From contig SPCO01000106.1 in the NCBI GenBank assembly GCA_004525275.1, forward strand, positions 1 to 5,800: a DNA stretch of 5,800 nt, given 5' to 3'. Origin of the DNA: Thermomicrobiales bacterium. GTDB lineage: Bacteria; Chloroflexota; Limnocylindria; Limnocylindrales; CSP1-4. Within the stretch, counting starts at the first letter, position 1; each line of letters starts with the position of its first letter. The translations under genes and the position numbers were made by a program. Below the pieces are notes generated by a model. It was not told the origin of the DNA and did no database searches. It was given only the letters and a program-made list of their open reading frames with translations. Shown piece by piece: positions 5,764 through 5,800 of the stretch.

Positions 5764-5800
5764 ATGTCCGACCGGCCCTACCTGGAGGACATCGTCGTGC
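5764..5800 (+). CDS. Start of a downstream gene, cut by the window edge (unrecognised)
   Basis: ATG 5764 opens a frame reading MSDRPYLEDIVV to the window end. All 12 complete codons end in G or C, whereas the 13 codons just upstream in the same frame end mostly in A or T. Coding signal therefore begins at this ATG. The Shine-Dalgarno is weak. Twelve residues are too few to name a family; ligD would be a natural neighbour of Ku, but nothing visible identifies it as such. Confidence 0.5.
   Translation, partial: MSDRPYLEDIVV

Overview
This is a GC-rich bacterial window (roughly two-thirds G+C by eye, with coding third positions strongly G/C). It carries four substantial genes and the first codons of a fifth, all on the + strand. 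A bacterial Ku gene, Shine-Dalgarno starts and secreted multidomain proteins with Pro/Glu/Thr linkers and FN3 tails fit a high-GC Gram-positive-like or Chloroflexota-type organism. That placement is an inference; no rRNA or taxon-specific marker is present.

Layout. (1) 1-1080: the 3' part of a gene cut by the window edge. Its product is a helical protein with a RmuC/DUF2130-like PD-(D/E)XK nuclease core. (2) 1168-3615: a secreted subtilisin-family (S8) protease with signal peptide, Pro/Glu-rich spacer, I9-type propeptide, intact Asp/His/Ser triad, Ig-like domain, FN3 domain and a C-terminal beta-sandwich module. (3) 3717-4574: a small secreted protein that is essentially the FN3 plus C-terminal module of the protease, diverged and without a protease. 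(4) 4671-5606: Ku, the end-binding protein of bacterial non-homologous end joining. (5) From 5764: the start of another gene, running off the window.

Gaps between genes are 87, 101, 96 and 157 nt. None is a tight operon junction, so each gene may have its own signals, but no convincing -35/-10 promoter is visible. The two central genes form an obvious pair: they share about 213 residues of colinear homology, are adjacent and are both exported. The nuclease-like gene and Ku both suggest DNA repair, but the secreted pair separates them and nothing in the sequence links them functionally. The partner ligase of Ku (LigD) is not recognisable in the window.

I see no tRNA, rRNA, CRISPR array, insertion sequence or phage gene. 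The most interesting item is the protease and stand-alone tail-module pair, which is a plausible but unproven functional unit.
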